NCBI RefSeq assembly: GCF_000959445.1
Contig: NZ_CP009630.1
Span: 62,001 to 126,000, forward strand
From: Burkholderia vietnamiensis LMG 10929
GTDB lineage: Bacteria; Pseudomonadota; Gammaproteobacteria; Burkholderiales; Burkholderiaceae
Length of the DNA stretch: 64,000 bases
Direction: 5' to 3'
The notes beneath the pieces are model-generated. The model ran no database searches, was not told the origin of the DNA, and worked only from the letters and a program-made list of their open reading frames with translations. How positions within the stretch are numbered: the stretch's first letter is position 1; each line of letters opens with the position of its first letter. The position numbers and the translations under genes were made by a program. Below are positions 1-8,491 of this stretch, piece after piece.

Positions 1-137
1 GCAGCGTGAGCGATCTGGTCGGCACGAAGCAGGTCGCGCCGACGATCCTCGGGCTGCTCGGCGCCGATCCGAAGCTGCTGCACGCGGTTGTCGCCGAGAA
101 TACGCGCGTGCTGCCGGGGCTCGGTATCGATCGCTGA
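1..137 (+). CDS. C-terminal end of a phosphodiesterase / alkaline phosphatase-superfamily protein (partial)
   Basis: Only the last 44 codons are visible, in the frame whose TGA is at 135-137. The tail contains the phrase VGTKQVAPTILGLLG, which resembles the end of type I phosphodiesterase/nucleotide pyrophosphatase family proteins, where a helix of this kind precedes a conserved 'LLG-D' turn. The catalytic metal-binding part lies outside the window, so the assignment is a family guess. The neighbouring ABC importer could bring in a product or substrate of such an enzyme, but a LysR gene on the other strand separates them. Confidence 0.5.
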   Translation, partial: SVSDLVGTKQVAPTILGLLGADPKLLHAVVAENTRVLPGLGIDR

Positions 138-245
138 CCTTGCGCGGGCCGGATGCCGCCGTCGCGCGGCGTCCGGCACCGGATGCGGCGGCCCGCGTCC
201 GGTCGCCCGGACGCCGATGGCGACCGCTCCGGCGCTCGCCGTCGA

Positions 246-1142
246 TCAACCCTGCGTCGCTTCGTCGAGCATCCACTCGCGGAAACGCCGCAGCGCGTCG
301 CTGGTCGCGAGGCGTTCGGGCGCGTAGCAGAGATAGTGCCCCTGCGCGTCCAGGTCGACCGGGGCATCGAACGGCTCGATCAGCGTGCCGGCCGCGAGAT
401 TGTCGAGAATCAGGAAGCGCGGCACCAGGGCGATCCCGAGCCCGGCCTGGACGGCCTGGATCAGCACCGAATACTGTTCGAAGCGGGCGCCGGCCAGCGC
501 ATTCATCCGCGTCGCGTGGTGGCGCTGCGCCCATTCGGACCATGCGATCTCCGCCTGTTCGTGCACCAGGCGCGGCGCCGACGCGACGTCGGCGGGGCCG
601 CGCAGCGCGTGCCGCTCCGCGAATTCGCGCGTGCAGACCGGCACGAAGGTCCGGCCGTCGAGATAGTCGCTTCGTACGCCTTCCCATGCGCCGTCGCCAT
701 AGCGGATCGCCGCGTCGAGCCCGAACGGAAACGGGTCGCCCGGCGCGAGATGGCGGCGAAAGCCGAGCGTGACGCTCGGTGCGGCGGCGAGAAAGCGTGT
801 GAGCCGCGGCAGCAGCCACTTGGTCGTAAACGTCGGGACGCTCGCGATCGTCAGCAGGTCGCGATTCTCGCGGGCGCTCAGCAGCTCGATCGACGCATTG
901 CCGATCTCGCGCAGCGGCGCGACGACGCGTGCGTGATACACCTCGCCCGCGCGGGTGAGCGTGAGGCCGCGTCCTTCGCGCACGAACAGCTTCACGCCGA
1001 ACAGCGCCTCGAGGCTGGCGATCTGCCGGCTGACCGCGCTGGGCGTCAGGCCCAGCTCGCGTGCCGCGTACGAGAAGTTCAGGTATTTCGCCGACGCGAC
1101 GAATGCGTGCAGTTCCGCGACGTTCGGATACAGGTGTTTCAT
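246..1142 (-). CDS. LysR-family transcriptional regulator (GcvA-like)
   Basis: A 298-residue LysR-type regulator of normal length. The N-terminal winged helix-turn-helix is clear at residues about 9-66 (FVASAKYLNFSYAARELG, then SAVSRQIASLE), and the rest is the effector-binding domain. The C-terminal half, with TKWLLPRL and the GLGIALVPRFL stretch, is of the GcvA/AmpR subgroup. It is divergent from the ABC importer genes that begin at 1303. That is the usual LysR arrangement and suggests it controls them from the 160-bp intergenic region. The effector cannot be read from sequence. Confidence 0.88.
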   Translation of the reverse strand: MKHLYPNVAELHAFVASAKYLNFSYAARELGLTPSAVSRQIASLEALFGVKLFVREGRGLTLTRAGEVYHARVVAPLREIGNASIELLSARENRDLLTIASVPTFTTKWLLPRLTRFLAAAPSVTLGFRRHLAPGDPFPFGLDAAIRYGDGAWEGVRSDYLDGRTFVPVCTREFAERHALRGPADVASAPRLVHEQAEIAWSEWAQRHHATRMNALAGARFEQYSVLIQAVQAGLGIALVPRFLILDNLAAGTLIEPFDAPVDLDAQGHYLCYAPERLATSDALRRFREWMLDEATQG

Positions 1143-1302
1143 CGGCTGCTGTTCCGTTCTCGCATGGATCGATGCCGTCTTTGTACGTTTTTTTCATGAC
1201 GGTGCCATGTCGAATCCGCACACTGCGCGGGTTCCGACAACGCCCACGAGCCCGTTCCGACGGGCATTGCGCGCGGTCCCCCCCATCGTCAGCGAGTGTG
1301 TC

Positions 1303-2154
1303 ATGCATCCGTCATCCGTCCCGGCATTGGCCGACGGTGTTCCGATTCGTCGTAGCAAAGCAGCGCGCCCCCGCATCGGCCGGCTGTTGCTGCAGGCACT
1401 CGTCGCCGCGTTCGGCCTCTACCTGCTGTTGCCGATCGCGCTGCTGCTGGTCGGCTCGGTCGGGCAGTCGTGGACCAATACGCTGCTGCCCGCCGGCTTC
1501 ACCGCGCACTGGTTCACCGATCTGGCCGCGAACCGGGGCTTCACGCGAGCGTTCGGCGTCAGCCTGATGGTCGCGCTGGCCTGCTGCGCGCTCAACGCGA
1601 CGATCGGGCTGCCGCTCGCGTATTCGCTGCATCATCGCGCGCAGGCCGGCGGCGGGCTTGCGACGCGCATCGTGATGCTGATGCCGATCGCCGTGCCGGC
1701 GCTCACGCTCGGTTTCGGCTACATCGCGATCTTCAGCGGCGACACGCTGCCCTGGCTCGGCACGCTGCCGCTGATGATCGTCGCGCATGCGGTATTGACG
1801 CTGCCGTATCTGCTGCAGACGCTGCTGAGCGATTTGCGGCATCTCGGGCTTGCGCGTCTCGAGGCCTGCGCGGCGACGCTCGGCGCGACGCCGCTGCGCC
1901 AGTTCTTCACGATCGTGCTGCCGAACCTGCGGCACAGCCTGTTTTCCGGTCTGGTGATGGTGGCCGCGTTGTCGATCGGCGAATTCCAGATCTCGAACCT
2001 GATCGCCGGTTTTCGCTACCGGAACTATCCCATCGTGCTGCTGCAGGCGTTCTACGGCGCGACGGGGATGGCCTGTGCGGCGACCGTCGTGCTGCTCGTC
2101 CTCGCCGTGCTCGCGACGCTCGTGTCCACCAGCACCATGCAACGCCTGAAGTGA
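1303..2154 (+). CDS. ABC transporter permease (first of two)
   Basis: A 283-residue inner-membrane permease of the binding-protein-dependent (MetI-like) family. About six hydrophobic segments are visible, from residue 28 (LLLQALVAAFGLYLLLPIA) to the C-terminus. The EAA-type cytoplasmic loop that contacts the ATPase is around residues 185-205 (EACAATLGATPLRQFF). The frame is open well upstream. ATG at 1303 was chosen because it puts a short charged N-terminus before the first membrane helix; ATG at 1207 is a possible longer start. The stop is 7 bp before the ATPase gene. It works with the genes at 2162, 3241 and 4340. Confidence 0.88.
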   Translation: MHPSSVPALADGVPIRRSKAARPRIGRLLLQALVAAFGLYLLLPIALLLVGSVGQSWTNTLLPAGFTAHWFTDLAANRGFTRAFGVSLMVALACCALNATIGLPLAYSLHHRAQAGGGLATRIVMLMPIAVPALTLGFGYIAIFSGDTLPWLGTLPLMIVAHAVLTLPYLLQTLLSDLRHLGLARLEACAATLGATPLRQFFTIVLPNLRHSLFSGLVMVAALSIGEFQISNLIAGFRYRNYPIVLLQAFYGATGMACAATVVLLVLAVLATLVSTSTMQRLK

Positions 2155-2161
2155 ATCAGCC

Positions 2162-3214
2162 ATGAGCCTCGAATTCGAACACGTCAGTTTCCAGTATCCC
2201 GGTGCGCGTCACGGCATCGACGGCGTCACGCTGTCCGCCGCCCAGGGCGAACTGCTCGCGGTGATGGGGCGCAGCGGCTCCGGCAAGTCGACGCTGCTGC
2301 GGCTCGCCGCCGGCCTGCTCGACGGCTGGCGCGGCCGCATTGCGATCGGCGGCGCCGACGTGGCCGGCGTGCCCGTATGGCGGCGCGAAGTCGGGATGGT
2401 GTTTCAGCACTACGCGTTGTTTCCGAACCTGTCGGTCGTCGACAACGTCGCGTACGGGCTGCGGATGCGCGGCGTCGCGGCCGGCGCACGGCGCCAGCGC
2501 GCGCTCGACATGCTCGAGCGGGTCGGCCTGGCCGCGCATGCGACGCGCGGCGTGGCGATGCTGTCGGGCGGGCAGCAGCAGCGCGTCGCGCTGGCGCGCG
2601 CGCTCGTGATCGAGCCGAAGCTGCTGTTGCTCGACGAGCCGCTCGCCGCGCTCGATGCCGGCATCCGCCACCAGCTGCGCGACGAGATCCGCATGCTGCA
2701 GCGCGCGTGCGGCGCGACGACGCTGTTCGTCACGCACGACCAGGACGAGGCGCTGAGCATGGCGGATCGCGTCGCGATCGTCGACGGCGGCCGCGTGCTG
2801 CAGGCCGGCACGCCGCGCGACCTGTACGAGCGTCCCGCGAGCGCGCAGGTCGCGCGCTTCGTCGGACATTCGACGCTGCTGCCCGGCCGTGTGCTCGCGC
2901 ACGGCGCCGTCGACGTGCGCTTCGCGACGCTGCACGCGGACACGGGCGCGCACCGGCCCGGCGCCGAAATCGCGGTGCTGGTGCGGCCCGAGCACGTGCA
3001 GGCGGATCCGCCGACGCACACGGTGAACCGGCTCGACGGCCGTCCCGGCCACGTGCGCTACCTCGGCGCGACGCAGCGCTACGACTTTCATCCGCACGGA
3101 GCGTCCGACCCGTTGCTGTGCGAGGGGCGCGAGCCCGCCGCCCGCAGCATCGCGATCGATCCGCGCCATCTGCTCGTGTTGCCCGTGCTGCCGGCGTCAC
3201 CGGACGCGCCATGA
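2162..3214 (+). CDS. ABC transporter ATP-binding protein
   Basis: A 350-residue ATPase subunit of an importer. Visible motifs are Walker A GRSGSGKST (36-44), Q-loop near 82, signature LSGGQ (134-138), Walker B LLLLDEP (154-160) and the H-loop histidine 192. After about residue 240 comes a TOBE-like domain, as in the MalK/PotA/FbpC group. It sits between the first permease and the binding protein in a tight operon. Family membership is secure. The substrate is not: this ATPase type serves iron(III), spermidine/putrescine, sulfate and 2-aminoethylphosphonate importers. Confidence 0.93.
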   Translation: MSLEFEHVSFQYPGARHGIDGVTLSAAQGELLAVMGRSGSGKSTLLRLAAGLLDGWRGRIAIGGADVAGVPVWRREVGMVFQHYALFPNLSVVDNVAYGLRMRGVAAGARRQRALDMLERVGLAAHATRGVAMLSGGQQQRVALARALVIEPKLLLLDEPLAALDAGIRHQLRDEIRMLQRACGATTLFVTHDQDEALSMADRVAIVDGGRVLQAGTPRDLYERPASAQVARFVGHSTLLPGRVLAHGAVDVRFATLHADTGAHRPGAEIAVLVRPEHVQADPPTHTVNRLDGRPGHVRYLGATQRYDFHPHGASDPLLCEGREPAARSIAIDPRHLLVLPVLPASPDAP

Positions 3215-3240
3215 CCCCTTTCGTTCAACGGAGATTCACC

Positions 3241-4329
3241 ATGTCTGCAGGTTCCCTTTTCGTGAAAGGCATGCGCGCGCGCGTGCTCGCACTGTGCGCG
3301 CTCGCGGCGCTTTCCTGCGCGGCTGCGCATGCGGCGCCGCTGTATCCGGGCGAGGACGCGCTGTACGCGAAGGCCGCCGACGAAGGGCTCGTCGTGTCGT
3401 TCGACACCGGCCCCGAATGGGCGAACTGGAAGGCGCTGTTCGCCGAATTCCGCAAGCGCTACCCGAAGGTCGAAATCACGTACAACGACATCGGCTCCGC
3501 GGCCACCGTCGTCGCGCTGGACAAGTCGCGCCGCCGTCCGCAGGCCGATACCGCGTACTACTTCGCGGCGTCGGCGCTCGACGCCGCGAGCAAGGACGTC
3601 GTCGCGCCGTTCCGGCCGATCAACTTCGACAAGCTGCCGGGCGTGTTCCGCGCGGCCGACGGCCGCTGGTTCGCCGTGCATTCGCTGAACATCGCGTTCC
3701 TCGTCAACCGGAAGCTCGTGAAGGACGTGCCGCAGCGCTGGTCCGACCTGCTGAAGCCCGAGTACCGCAACGCCGTGGTCTATCTCGACCCGCGTTCGAC
3801 CGGGCAGGGCCAGGTCGCGGTGTTCGCGGCCGCGTATGCGAACGGCGGCAGCGTCGACAATCCGAAACCGGGCGCCGAATTCTTCGGCAAGCTCAAGCGC
3901 GCGGGCAACGTGCTGCGCGTCGAAGGCACGACGCCGTATGCGAAGTTCGTGAAGGGCGAGATCCCGATCCTGATCGGCTACGAGAACGACGGCCTCAAGG
4001 CGAAGTATGCGGACGGGATGGGCGACGCGGCCGACGTCGTGATTCCGCAGGACGGCAGCGTGTCGGCGCCGTATGCGATGAGTCTCGTGAAGAGCGGGCC
4101 GAATCCGTCCGCCGCGCAGCTGTGGCTCAACCTCGTGATGAGCGACGTCGGCCAGGCGCTGTTCGCGCAGGGTTACGTGCGTCCGGCCGTGCCCGGCACG
4201 CCGGTGGCGCAGGACGTCGCGGCGAAGCTGCCGAATGCGCCGCAGGTTCGCCCGCTCGATGTCGCGAAGGCGGCCGCGCGCAAGGCCGAGGTCGACCAGC
4301 TGTGGTCGCAGGCCACGCTCGGCAACTAA
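3241..4329 (+). CDS. ABC transporter periplasmic substrate-binding protein
   Basis: A 362-residue secreted binding protein. It has a signal peptide: a basic start (K9, R12, R14), a hydrophobic core ALCALAALSCAAA and a likely cleavage after AHA at about residue 31. The mature protein has the two-lobe fold of family-1 extracellular solute-binding proteins (iron/thiamine/2-aminoethylphosphonate group). ATG 3241 is preceded by GGAG in CAACGGAGATTCACC. Its position between ATPase and second permease fixes its role as the substrate-recognition part. With a phosphodiesterase-like gene nearby, a phosphonate or phosphodiester ligand is a reasonable guess only. Confidence 0.9.
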   Translation: MSAGSLFVKGMRARVLALCALAALSCAAAHAAPLYPGEDALYAKAADEGLVVSFDTGPEWANWKALFAEFRKRYPKVEITYNDIGSAATVVALDKSRRRPQADTAYYFAASALDAASKDVVAPFRPINFDKLPGVFRAADGRWFAVHSLNIAFLVNRKLVKDVPQRWSDLLKPEYRNAVVYLDPRSTGQGQVAVFAAAYANGGSVDNPKPGAEFFGKLKRAGNVLRVEGTTPYAKFVKGEIPILIGYENDGLKAKYADGMGDAADVVIPQDGSVSAPYAMSLVKSGPNPSAAQLWLNLVMSDVGQALFAQGYVRPAVPGTPVAQDVAAKLPNAPQVRPLDVAKAAARKAEVDQLWSQATLGN

Positions 4330-4339
4330 GGGGCTCGCG

Positions 4340-5170
4340 ATGCAGGCTTCGTTACCGGAACGCGGCGTGCTGCGCCGCTTCGGCGCGCTTCCCGCGGCCG
4401 CGCTGCTCGCGGTGTGCTTCGTGCTGCCGCTCGCCGCGCTGGTCGACGCCGCCTGTGCGGACGGCGGGCGGGCGTTCGCGGCGGTGCTGCGCGACCCGCT
4501 CGTCGCCGCTGCGATCGCCCGCTCGCTCGCGCTGGGCGTCGGCGCCGGGACGCTGTCGGTCGGCGTGGGCGTGCCGCTCGCCTTCGTGCTGGCGGGCCAG
4601 TCGCCGGCGCGCCGCCACTGGTCGCTGGCGCTGCTCGGCGTGCCGCTCGCGTTCTCCGGCCTCGTGATCGCGTACGGCTTCGTCCTCGCGTTCGGCCGCG
4701 CGGGCTTCGTCACCATGCTGCTGGCGGCGCTGGGCGCCGATCCGAACGCGATCGGCGGCGCGATCTACACGATGCCGGGGCTCGCCTTCGCCTATGCGTA
4801 TTACCTGATTCCGCGGGTCGCGCTGATGATCTATCCGGCCCTCGCGAATTTCGACCGGCGGCCGCTCGAAGCGGCGCTGACGCTCGGTGCGCGGCCGTGG
4901 CGCGCGTGGCTCGACGTCGCGTGGCGCGAGCTGTGGCCGTCGATCATGTCCGCCTGGTGCCTCGTGACCGCGATCGCGCTCGGCACGTACGGCACGGCGC
5001 TCGCGCTGGCCGGCACGCAGATCAACATCCTGCCGCTGCTGATGTATCTGAAGCTGTCGGACGGGCAAACCGATTTTTCGCAGGCGGCCGTGCTGTCGAT
5101 CGTGCTGACCGCCATCTGCACCTGCGTTCTTGCACTGGGGGAAGGCCTTGTTCGGCAACGGCGGCATTGA
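4340..5170 (+). CDS. ABC transporter permease (second of two)
   Basis: A 276-residue permease partner of the protein at 1303. It has about six membrane helices and an EAA loop near residues 174-196 (EAALTLGARPWRAWL). The start ATG is 11 bp after the binding-protein stop, with AAGGGG as ribosome site. Having two separate permease genes, one at each end of the operon, matches the heterodimeric layout seen in several 2-aminoethylphosphonate and spermidine-type importers. The 3' end overlaps the next gene if that gene uses its upstream TTG. Confidence 0.9.
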   Translation: MQASLPERGVLRRFGALPAAALLAVCFVLPLAALVDAACADGGRAFAAVLRDPLVAAAIARSLALGVGAGTLSVGVGVPLAFVLAGQSPARRHWSLALLGVPLAFSGLVIAYGFVLAFGRAGFVTMLLAALGADPNAIGGAIYTMPGLAFAYAYYLIPRVALMIYPALANFDRRPLEAALTLGARPWRAWLDVAWRELWPSIMSAWCLVTAIALGTYGTALALAGTQINILPLLMYLKLSDGQTDFSQAAVLSIVLTAICTCVLALGEGLVRQRRH

Positions 5171-5696
5171 ATGGTCGGGGGCGGCGCGGGATCAGCTCGC
5201 GCGGCTGGCGCAGCGGCAGAACGGCTTGCGCCGGCATCGGATGCCGGTGGGCGTGATCGGCCCGCGCGACGCGACGGACGAGCAGATGCGCGTCGCGGAG
5301 CGGCTCGCCCATGCGTTGGCGACGGCGGGTGTCGCGCTCGTCGGCGGCGGCAAGCAGGGCGTGATGGAAGCCGCCGCGCGCGGCGCGCATGCGGCGGGTG
5401 GCTGTGCGATCGGGCTGCTGCCCGAAGACGACGCGACGCTCGCGAATCCGTATCTGAGCGTCGCGCTGCCGACCGGGCTCGGCATCACGCGGAACGCGCT
5501 GGTGGCGCGCGCGTCGCTGTGCCTGATCGCGGTCGGCGGCGGTCTCGGCACGCTGTCCGAAATCGCGCTCGGCTTGCAGTGGGGCAAGCCGGTGTTCACG
5601 ATTTGCGACGCGCCGCAGGTGGCGGGCGTCGAGTGCTTCGACGACGCCGACCGGCTCGTCGCGCGGGTGGCGCAGTGGCTGGCCGATTCGGCGTAG
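5148..5696 (+). CDS. TIGR00725/LOG-like (SLOG) nucleotide-binding protein
   Basis: The core from residue 32 (MPVGVIGPRD) carries the Rossmann-like SLOG features: a GGGKQGVMEAAARGA stretch (phosphate-binding GGxxGxM type) and GGGLGTLSE. It matches the TIGR00725 / lysine-decarboxylase-like group of about 155 residues. The start is uncertain. TTG 5148 follows GGGGGAAGG and would overlap the permease by 23 bp, implying translational coupling. ATG 5241 gives the family-typical N-terminus but has a poor ribosome site. No exact biochemical role is known for the group; related LOG proteins cleave nucleotide 5'-monophosphates. Confidence 0.75.
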   Translation: MFGNGGIEWSGAARDQLARLAQRQNGLRRHRMPVGVIGPRDATDEQMRVAERLAHALATAGVALVGGGKQGVMEAAARGAHAAGGCAIGLLPEDDATLANPYLSVALPTGLGITRNALVARASLCLIAVGGGLGTLSEIALGLQWGKPVFTICDAPQVAGVECFDDADRLVARVAQWLADSA

Positions 5697-5818
5697 CGCC
5701 GCACGGCCGGGATGCAGCGGGCCAACGGTTCAGACCATCCGCCGCAGGTTCTGCATGGCGGGATCGAAGCCCGGCATCGTGCGATGGGTGCGCACGGTCC
5801 GTACCGTTGCGGGGGGAG

Positions 5819-5850
5819 CGCGCATCCGCCGGTTGATCGACGGATGCGCG
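5819..5850. terminator. Hairpin between the importer unit and the cyd operon
   Basis: A perfect 10-bp inverted repeat (5819-5828 CGCGCATCCG, 5841-5850 CGGATGCGCG) with a 12-base loop lies between two convergent units. There is no clear T-run on either side, so it is at best a weak or factor-assisted terminator. Confidence 0.4.
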
Positions 5851-5881
5851 AGGCGTGTGGAGGCGATACAGGCCGCGCCGC

Positions 5882-5995
5882 TTACTTCACCGCAAACAGC
5901 GTCAGGTTCATGAACAGCTTGAACGCGTAGCCGAGCGTGACCGCGCCGAGCACGCCGCCCGCCCACAGCACGACGAACCACATCCAGCCGCGCAT
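5882..5995 (-). CDS. DUF2474-type small membrane protein of the bd oxidase operon
   Basis: A 37-residue protein reads MRGWMWFVVLWAGG and ends in FMNLTLFAVK before TAA. It is a single membrane helix with W4, W6 and W11 at its start, the usual look of DUF2474 proteins encoded just downstream of cyanide-insensitive bd oxidase genes. The start (ATG at 5995) lies 38 bp after the cydB stop on the same strand. The ribosome site is poor, so coupling to cydB is likely. By analogy with CydX/CbdX it may be a structural subunit; that is inference. Confidence 0.72.
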   Translation of the reverse strand: MRGWMWFVVLWAGGVLGAVTLGYAFKLFMNLTLFAVK

Positions 5996-6032
5996 CCGGG
6001 GCCGCGGCGCGCCGGCCGGGCGCGCGCGGCAA

Positions 6033-7040
6033 TCAGTGGTGGTAGTAATGCTGGTCTTCATGGCGCACCTTGCCTCGGAATACCCAGTAGCCCATCGTCG
6101 TGTACGCGATGATGATCGGCAGGATGATCGCTGCGCCGACCAGCGTGAAGGTCTGGCTCGAACGCGGCGCGGCGGCTTCCCAGATCGTCATCGTCGGCGG
6201 GATCGCATACGGGAACATCGTGACGAGCAGCCCGACGTAGCCGAGCAGCACCAGCGCCAGCGCCAGCACGAACGGCGTCATGTCGTGCCGGTCGCGCACC
6301 GCGCGACGCATCCACACCGCGCATCCGGCGACCAGGAACGGCACCGGCAGCAGGCGCCAGAACAGCCCCGTGTCGAACCAGCGCTGCGCGATCGCCGGGT
6401 CCTGCAGCGGCGTCCACAGGCTGACGACCGCGATGAAGCCGAGCAGCACGACCGTCAGCGGCCACACGACGCGATGCAGGCGGCGTTGCAGGTCGCCTTC
6501 CGTCTTCGCGACGAGCCAGCAGCAGCCGAGCAGCGCATACGTGACGACGAGGCCGAGGCCCGTCAGCAGGCTGAACGGCGTGAGCCAGTCGAACGCGTCG
6601 CCGGCGAATACGCCGTTCTTCACGTTGATGCCCTGCAGGAACGCGCCGAGCGCGATCCCCTGGAACAGCGTCGCACCGGCCGAGCCGCCGATGAACGCGA
6701 GGTCCCACAGATGCTTCGTGCGGCGCGCCTTCGCGCGGATCTCGAACGACACGCCGCGGAAGATCAGGCACACCAGCATGAAGATCAGCGGCAGGTAGAG
6801 CGCCGACAGCACCGTCGCATACACGACCGGGAACACCGCGAACAGCCCGGCGCCGCCGAGCACCAGCCACGTTTCGTTGCCGTCCCACACGGGCGCGACG
6901 GTGTTCATCATCAGGTCGCGTTCCTTCTCGTCCGGGAAGAACGGGAAGACGATGCCGATGCCGAGGTCGAAGCCGTCGAGCACGACGTACATGAAGAGCC
7001 CCAATGCGATGATCGCGGCCCAGATTACGGTGACGTCCAT
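6033..7040 (-). CDS. cydB: Cytochrome bd-type (cyanide-insensitive) ubiquinol oxidase subunit II
   Basis: A 335-residue integral membrane protein with the CydB/CioB fold. It starts MDVTVIWAAIIALGLFMYVVLDGFDLG (first helix, conserved GFDLG) and has NETWLV at about 55-60 and a His-rich tail. With CydA it forms the heme b/d oxidase that oxidises ubiquinol and reduces O2 at the inner membrane. It lies 29 bp downstream of cydA on the same strand and is followed by DUF2474. The frame is open upstream of ATG 7040, but only this start gives the conserved N-terminus. Confidence 0.95.
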   Translation of the reverse strand: MDVTVIWAAIIALGLFMYVVLDGFDLGIGIVFPFFPDEKERDLMMNTVAPVWDGNETWLVLGGAGLFAVFPVVYATVLSALYLPLIFMLVCLIFRGVSFEIRAKARRTKHLWDLAFIGGSAGATLFQGIALGAFLQGINVKNGVFAGDAFDWLTPFSLLTGLGLVVTYALLGCCWLVAKTEGDLQRRLHRVVWPLTVVLLGFIAVVSLWTPLQDPAIAQRWFDTGLFWRLLPVPFLVAGCAVWMRRAVRDRHDMTPFVLALALVLLGYVGLLVTMFPYAIPPTMTIWEAAAPRSSQTFTLVGAAIILPIIIAYTTMGYWVFRGKVRHEDQHYYHH

Positions 7041-7069
7041 AGGTTTTCTCGTTTGCTCAGAAGGGGGGC

Positions 7070-8491
7070 TCAGACGGTCTCGATCAGTTCGTCGACCGCC
7101 GACATCGGGCGGCGCGCGGTGTGATCGCGGCGCGAGCCGGGCGCGTCGTGGTTCGCGTCGTGCGTCGCGTCGGGCAGCGCGGGGCCGGCCTTCATCAGCT
7201 TCAGGATGTAGTACATGCCGGTGCCGAACACGAGGAAGTAGACGATCACGAAGGTCATCATCGACAGGCTGACCTGCTGCAGCGTCAGCGGCGACACGGC
7301 CTGCGCGGTGCGCATCACGCCGTACACGACCCAGGGCTGGCGGCCGGCTTCGGTCGTCACCCAGCCGGCGAGCAGCGACACGAAGCCGGTCGGGCCCATC
7401 GCCAGCGCGAAGCGGTGGAACCACTTCGATTCGTACAGGCTACCGCGGCGGCGCAGCAGCCACGCGAGCACGGCGAGGCCGATCATCGCGAAGCCGATGC
7501 CGACCATGATCCGGAAGCTCCAGAACACGATCGTCGAATTCGGGCGGTCTTGCGGCGGGAAGTCCTTCAACCCGCGGATTTCGCCGTCCCAGCTATGCGT
7601 GAGGATCAGGCTGCCGAGATGCGGAACCTTAACCGCGTAGCGCGTCGTTTCGGCCTTCATGTCCGGAATGCCGAACAGGTTGAGCGCCGTGCCGCCCTTT
7701 TCGGTGTCCCACAGCCCTTCGATCGCGGCGATCTTCGCGGGCTGGTGCTTCAGCGTGTTGATCCCGTGCTGGTCGCCGATCACGGCTTGCAGCGGCGCGA
7801 GCACGAGCAGCAGCCACAGCGCCATCGAGAACATCTTCTTCACGCCGCGGTCGCGACGGCCCTTCAGCAGATGCCATGCGCCCGTCGCGGCCACGACCAG
7901 CGCCGCGACGATGAACGCGGCGATCGCCATGTGCAGCAGGCGGTACGGGAACGACGGGTTGAAGATGATCGCGAGCCAGTCGGTCGGCACGATGCGGCCG
8001 TCGACGATCTCGAAGCCCTGCGGCGTCTGCATCCAGCTGTTCGACGCGAGGATCCAGAAGGTGGAGATCAGCGTGCCGATCGCGACCATCAGCGTCGCGC
8101 CGAAGTGCGCGCGCGGGCTGACGCGATTCCAGCCGAACAGCATGATGCCGAGGAAGCCCGCTTCGAGGAAGAACGCGGTCATGACCTCGTACATCAGCAG
8201 CGGGCCGGTGACGGAGCCGGCGAAGCTCGAGAAGCCCGACCAGTTCGTGCCGAACTGGTAGCTCATCACGACGCCGGAGACGACGCCCATCCCGAACGCG
8301 ACCGCGAAGATCTTCGACCAGAACAGACACAGGGTTTTGTAGTAAGACTTGCCCGTCTTCAGCCAGCGATATTCGAGCACGGCGATGAAGCTGGCGAGGC
8401 CGATGCTCAGCGCCGGGAACACGATGTGGAAGGAGACGGTGAACGCGAATTGCAGGCGGGCCAGATCGAAGGCCGAAAATGCGGTGTTCAT
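7070..8491 (-). CDS. cydA: Cytochrome bd-type (cyanide-insensitive) ubiquinol oxidase subunit I
   Basis: A 473-residue subunit I. Visible are the N-terminal helix with the heme-ligand histidine H22 (FHIVFPALSIG), the EVMTAFFLEAGFLG segment and the GRQPW motif in the Q-loop/helix 9 region. The Q-loop is short, as in CioA-type oxidases, rather than the long E. coli CydA form. The start ATG 8491 gives the standard N-terminus. An FNR/ANR box at 8655-8668 lies 164 bp upstream, which suggests oxygen-responsive control. Together with cydB and the small DUF2474 gene this is a complete oxidase operon. Confidence 0.95.
   Translation of the reverse strand: MNTAFSAFDLARLQFAFTVSFHIVFPALSIGLASFIAVLEYRWLKTGKSYYKTLCLFWSKIFAVAFGMGVVSGVVMSYQFGTNWSGFSSFAGSVTGPLLMYEVMTAFFLEAGFLGIMLFGWNRVSPRAHFGATLMVAIGTLISTFWILASNSWMQTPQGFEIVDGRIVPTDWLAIIFNPSFPYRLLHMAIAAFIVAALVVAATGAWHLLKGRRDRGVKKMFSMALWLLLVLAPLQAVIGDQHGINTLKHQPAKIAAIEGLWDTEKGGTALNLFGIPDMKAETTRYAVKVPHLGSLILTHSWDGEIRGLKDFPPQDRPNSTIVFWSFRIMVGIGFAMIGLAVLAWLLRRRGSLYESKWFHRFALAMGPTGFVSLLAGWVTTEAGRQPWVVYGVMRTAQAVSPLTLQQVSLSMMTFVIVYFLVFGTGMYYILKLMKAGPALPDATHDANHDAPGSRRDHTARRPMSAVDELIETV

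Noticed and set aside
2156..3169. 337-codon minus-strand frame opposite the ABC ATPase
   Set aside because: Antisense shadow of a gene with intact Walker A, signature and Walker B motifs.
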